A DNA stretch of 22,355 bases. It comes from Apostichopus leukothele. Taxonomy: Eukaryota; Echinodermata; Holothuroidea; Aspidochirotida; Stichopodidae. The translations under genes were made by a program, and so were the position numbers. Positions 10,475-22,355 of this stretch are shown here, piece after piece; within the stretch, counting starts at the first letter, position 1, and every line of letters begins with the position of its first letter. The notes beneath the pieces are model-generated. The model saw only the letters and a list, made by a program, of their open reading frames with translations. It was not told the DNA's origin and made no database searches. The stretch is taken from positions 1 through 22,355 of the forward strand of contig JAAAKB020072452.1 in the NCBI GenBank assembly GCA_010014835.2, given 5' to 3'.

Positions 10475-11360
10475 GCACCCAAGGGAGCAGGCAGACCGTG
10501 GCGGATTAGCACCTTACTGACTGGGGGCTGCCCAGCTTGAGGCGGGCGGTAGCTAATCAATGGAACGCGATGGCTCCTCCCACCGTCGAAGACAACCCGT
10601 GGCATCATTTCCTACGCCAATCGAGAATAGATTTATTACCCGTAACTGCTGTCTTCCGTGTTGTGCTCTTGGGAATCCAAGAATGGAGTGGCCTCTCCAT
10701 GGCGCAAAGCCTGGGCAAGTCTGTGGAGATCCTGGGTTGCCCATGCGACAAGATCCCCCTCTCTTCCTCGCCGATGTCGTCCAGAGGAAAGCAGAGCAGT
10801 ACGTCTGGCATCAGCTTGGTTGCAGGAGCTGCCGGAAGGAAATCGAAGAAGATGAACCAACCGCCTTAGGGGCTCCACTCCGGATTTTTCCTAGAGGTTT
10901 ACTCCTGAAGCCTTGCCCTAAAAAGAGTATGCCGCAAGGCAGCGGAGGTTTGAGGTTGAAGTTTCCCTTCTCCTAGATGATTGGCCTTCCCAGGTTAACA
11001 GGCCCCATCTACCTGGGTTTGAAATCAGAGTTTTCCTTCTCCTAGGTGGGCTACCCTCCCGGGATGACGAGCCTCACCTACCCGGGTTTGAAGTCAGAGT
11101 TTTCCTTCTCCTAGGTGAGCTACCCTCCAGGGATGACGAGCCCCACCTACCCGAAGCACTGGATTTCTGGCGCCAGATAAACTCGCCCTCGCCCTTTCTC
11201 CTGTCAGTGGAAACAGTTCCGCCACGAAAAGGCCAGGAGTTGGACTTGGTTACCAGAGGCTATGTGAGACGCGTGCCATAAGGGGCATTTTGAAAGACGC
11301 TAGGCGTTTAACCCCACTGCCACCCCTAGGCATAGCAAGCTTGGAACCAAGCGACTGCTA
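10475..11360 (-). other. LINE 5' UTR / internal promoter region
   Basis: This GC-rich stretch precedes the LINE reading frame on the minus strand and probably holds its internal promoter. It contains the 69-bp tandem units at 10950-11160. Open frames exist on both strands (for example 10560-10976 plus and 10636-10878 minus), but they overlap each other, have no recognisable domain, and are what GC-rich DNA gives by chance. I therefore do not call an ORF1. Confidence 0.6.
10950..11160 (-). repeat. 69-bp tandem units in the LINE 5' UTR
   Basis: The core cttctcctag occurs at 10967, 11036 and 11105, spaced exactly 69 bases. The second and third units are nearly identical, with gggatgacgagcc and acctacccg following the core; the first is more diverged. 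Tandem promoter monomers at a LINE 5' end are known in other families such as mouse L1, so a promoter role is a reasonable inference. Confidence 0.85.
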
Positions 11361-11391
11361 TTGATGGTACATTGACATAGCTTCCTTCATT
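11361..11391 (+). repeat. intron duplicate, copy A
   Basis: These 31 bases (ttgatggtacattgacatag and onward) match 11957-11987 at 28 positions. Each copy lies a similar distance before an LDLa exon (277 and 244 bases), which indicates that an LDLa exon and its upstream intron were duplicated in tandem. Copy A also marks where host sequence resumes next to the LINE. Confidence 0.75.
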
Positions 11392-11637
11392 GCCAATAAA
11401 CAGACTAACTTAAAGTTTGCATAGATCGATTTGATTCATTCAGACTTACAATCATCGCGAGTTACATATTTGTAAGGTGTGTCTGGTGATGTAAAAACAG
11501 TTAAGTGTATTCACGGTAGTATTGTGTAATGATTATAATGATAACTGTGTAGATTTATAAACCATTATGCACGTAGCTTTGTGAAAACAGAACTGGCAGC
11601 CGTACAAAATATTATTTTATTTCTTCTTTTCTTGTAG

Positions 11638-21502
<9,865 letters not shown>

Positions 21503-21745
21503 CCCTTTCTGTATTATTATCTCCTTTTTATCATTACCTGACACTTATTAACATTTGATAACTGCCAATTTAGCTGGTAACACTATTTCCTGGAGAGTAG
21601 TGTGCCAGTTTCGGAGTATATGTGTCGATTACTTAATTGTCTTCGTAGAAAGTCGATAGTATATAACTATAGTGAGAACATATGCCATATGTATTAAGAA
21701 AATTAATAAATTAATATAAAGAATAAAGAGACTAAGAAATGTTGT
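21503..21745 (+). other. possible 3' UTR
   Basis: If the stop at 21500-21502 is used, transcript 3' sequence would run to a cleavage site shortly after the AATAAA at 21722. No coding content is seen. Confidence 0.4.
21705..21727 (+). terminator. two candidate polyadenylation signals
   Basis: AATAAA occurs at 21705-21710 and 21722-21727, about 205 and 222 bases after the proposed stop codon. The region is AT-rich, so chance occurrence is possible. Confidence 0.4.
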
Positions 21746-22300
21746 ATTTAATTTATATATATATATATTTATATATTTTATATGTATATATCTCCAAATT
21801 CCTTCATATATCCATATATATATAAAGTGGCTTATTGTACATACACAAATGCACCTAATATCTTCTCTTCGTGTTAAACAAAGTATTGAAATACCGTGTT
21901 ACAATCTTCTCGAATTAGAAATTCAATAACCCATGTGGTTCTTAATGTGACGATCAGTTTAGCAATTTAAATATTTCAGAAGGAAAGTTGTGAAAAGAAG
22001 TCAATCCATTATAAAGCCTATACGTAAATGGTAGCAAAACCTAAAAAGGAGTTAGAAAATCTGAGTTGTTATCTGTGTCCGAATATGCTTACCTCTAAAA
22101 AAAATATTGTTTGTCGGGTTCTCTCGTTGCCAGTGGGTGTTGAGATTCACACCGAGAAAGGAATCCCGTTTCCATCAGAGTATCAAAAGCGTCAAAGGAT
22201 AGAATTAGTTCGTGAAAAAATATGCGACCTTGCCATCATCAGTCACGCAGAGTTTCGCAAGCACTGATTTCGAAGACGAAAATTTCGTTAATTTACTTGC
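21746..22300. other. AT-rich stretch with TA repeats; unassigned 79-codon frame
   Basis: TA-rich low-complexity sequence occupies about 21755-21825. An ATG-to-stop frame at 22028-22267 (plus) encodes 79 residues including SCYLCPN and ends HAEFRKH. Its composition is not low-complexity, but a stop lies immediately before its ATG, no splice site extends it usefully, and I recognise no domain. It is not called as a gene. Confidence 0.4.
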
Positions 22301-22324
22301 GTGCATATATATATATATATACAA

Positions 22325-22355
<31 letters not shown>
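22301..22355. repeat. AT dinucleotide microsatellite
   Basis: Alternating TA/AT runs, broken by acaatga, continue to the end of the window and probably beyond it. Confidence 0.95.

Larger units (their letters stand above)
7240..11360 (-). mobile_element. APE-type LINE, nearly full length, antisense to the host gene
   Basis: A non-LTR retrotransposon reading leftwards: 5' end near 11360, a GC-rich 5' UTR of about 890 bases with 69-bp tandem units, one long endonuclease/reverse transcriptase frame (10474-7286), and a short 3' UTR ending near 7240. Base composition is clearly richer in GC than the flanks. The 5' limit is set because intron sequence from 11361 onward matches intron sequence from 11957 onward and so is host. 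I see no poly-A tail or clear target-site duplication. The clade is not assigned; the protein resembles the widespread animal endonuclease-reverse transcriptase (RTE- or I-like) group. Confidence 0.85.

Noticed and set aside
7884-10520. Plus-strand frames of 73-156 codons across the LINE
   Set aside because: They are antisense shadows of the endonuclease/reverse-transcriptase frame.
10560-10976. 138-codon plus-strand frame and overlapping minus-strand frames in the LINE 5' UTR
   Set aside because: They overlap on both strands in GC-rich DNA and show no domain; not accepted as ORF1 or a host gene.

Overview
The window is animal genomic DNA: AT-rich, intron-rich, with spliced extracellular mosaic domains, an APE-type LINE and a Penelope-like element. 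The gene architecture and repeat mix fit a marine invertebrate deuterostome, most plausibly an echinoderm. That assignment is inference; no species-specific marker is visible.

Layout. Bases 1-7240 are AT-rich with no gene I can support. They hold a 77-bp minisatellite (about 2605-3210), two diverged copies of a marine-type interspersed repeat (4970-5200), other repeat-like sequence, and several perfect palindromes or inverted repeats. Bases ~7240-11360 are a nearly full-length LINE on the minus strand: a 1062-residue endonuclease/reverse transcriptase plus a GC-rich 5' UTR with three 69-bp tandem units. Bases 11638-21502 carry eleven exons of one plus-strand gene. Its 5' end, including any signal peptide or membrane anchor, is not in view. 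Bases ~16550-19125, inside the intron between the protease and Frizzled exons, are a decayed Penelope-like element (PLE). Bases 21728-22355 are AT-rich with microsatellites.

The host gene encodes at least four LDL-receptor class A (LDLa) modules, then a trypsin-fold serine protease with an intact His/Asp/Ser triad and an R|IVGG activation site, then a ten-cysteine Frizzled domain, a CUB domain and a fifth LDLa. Nearly all module exons are symmetric phase 1-1, and the exon joins keep one reading frame of 674 codons, which strongly supports a single gene. Two features stand out: the protease lies in the middle of the chain rather than at its C-terminus as in corin, enteropeptidase and other type II proteases; and the S1 pocket is altered (Ser-Pro at positions 189-190 and Ile at 226, chymotrypsin numbering, in place of trypsin's Asp-Ser and Gly), so trypsin-like Arg/Lys specificity is not expected. 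The LDLa, Frizzled and CUB modules probably bind ligand, calcium or matrix and position the protease. The LINE and PLE are unrelated later insertions in its introns or upstream DNA.
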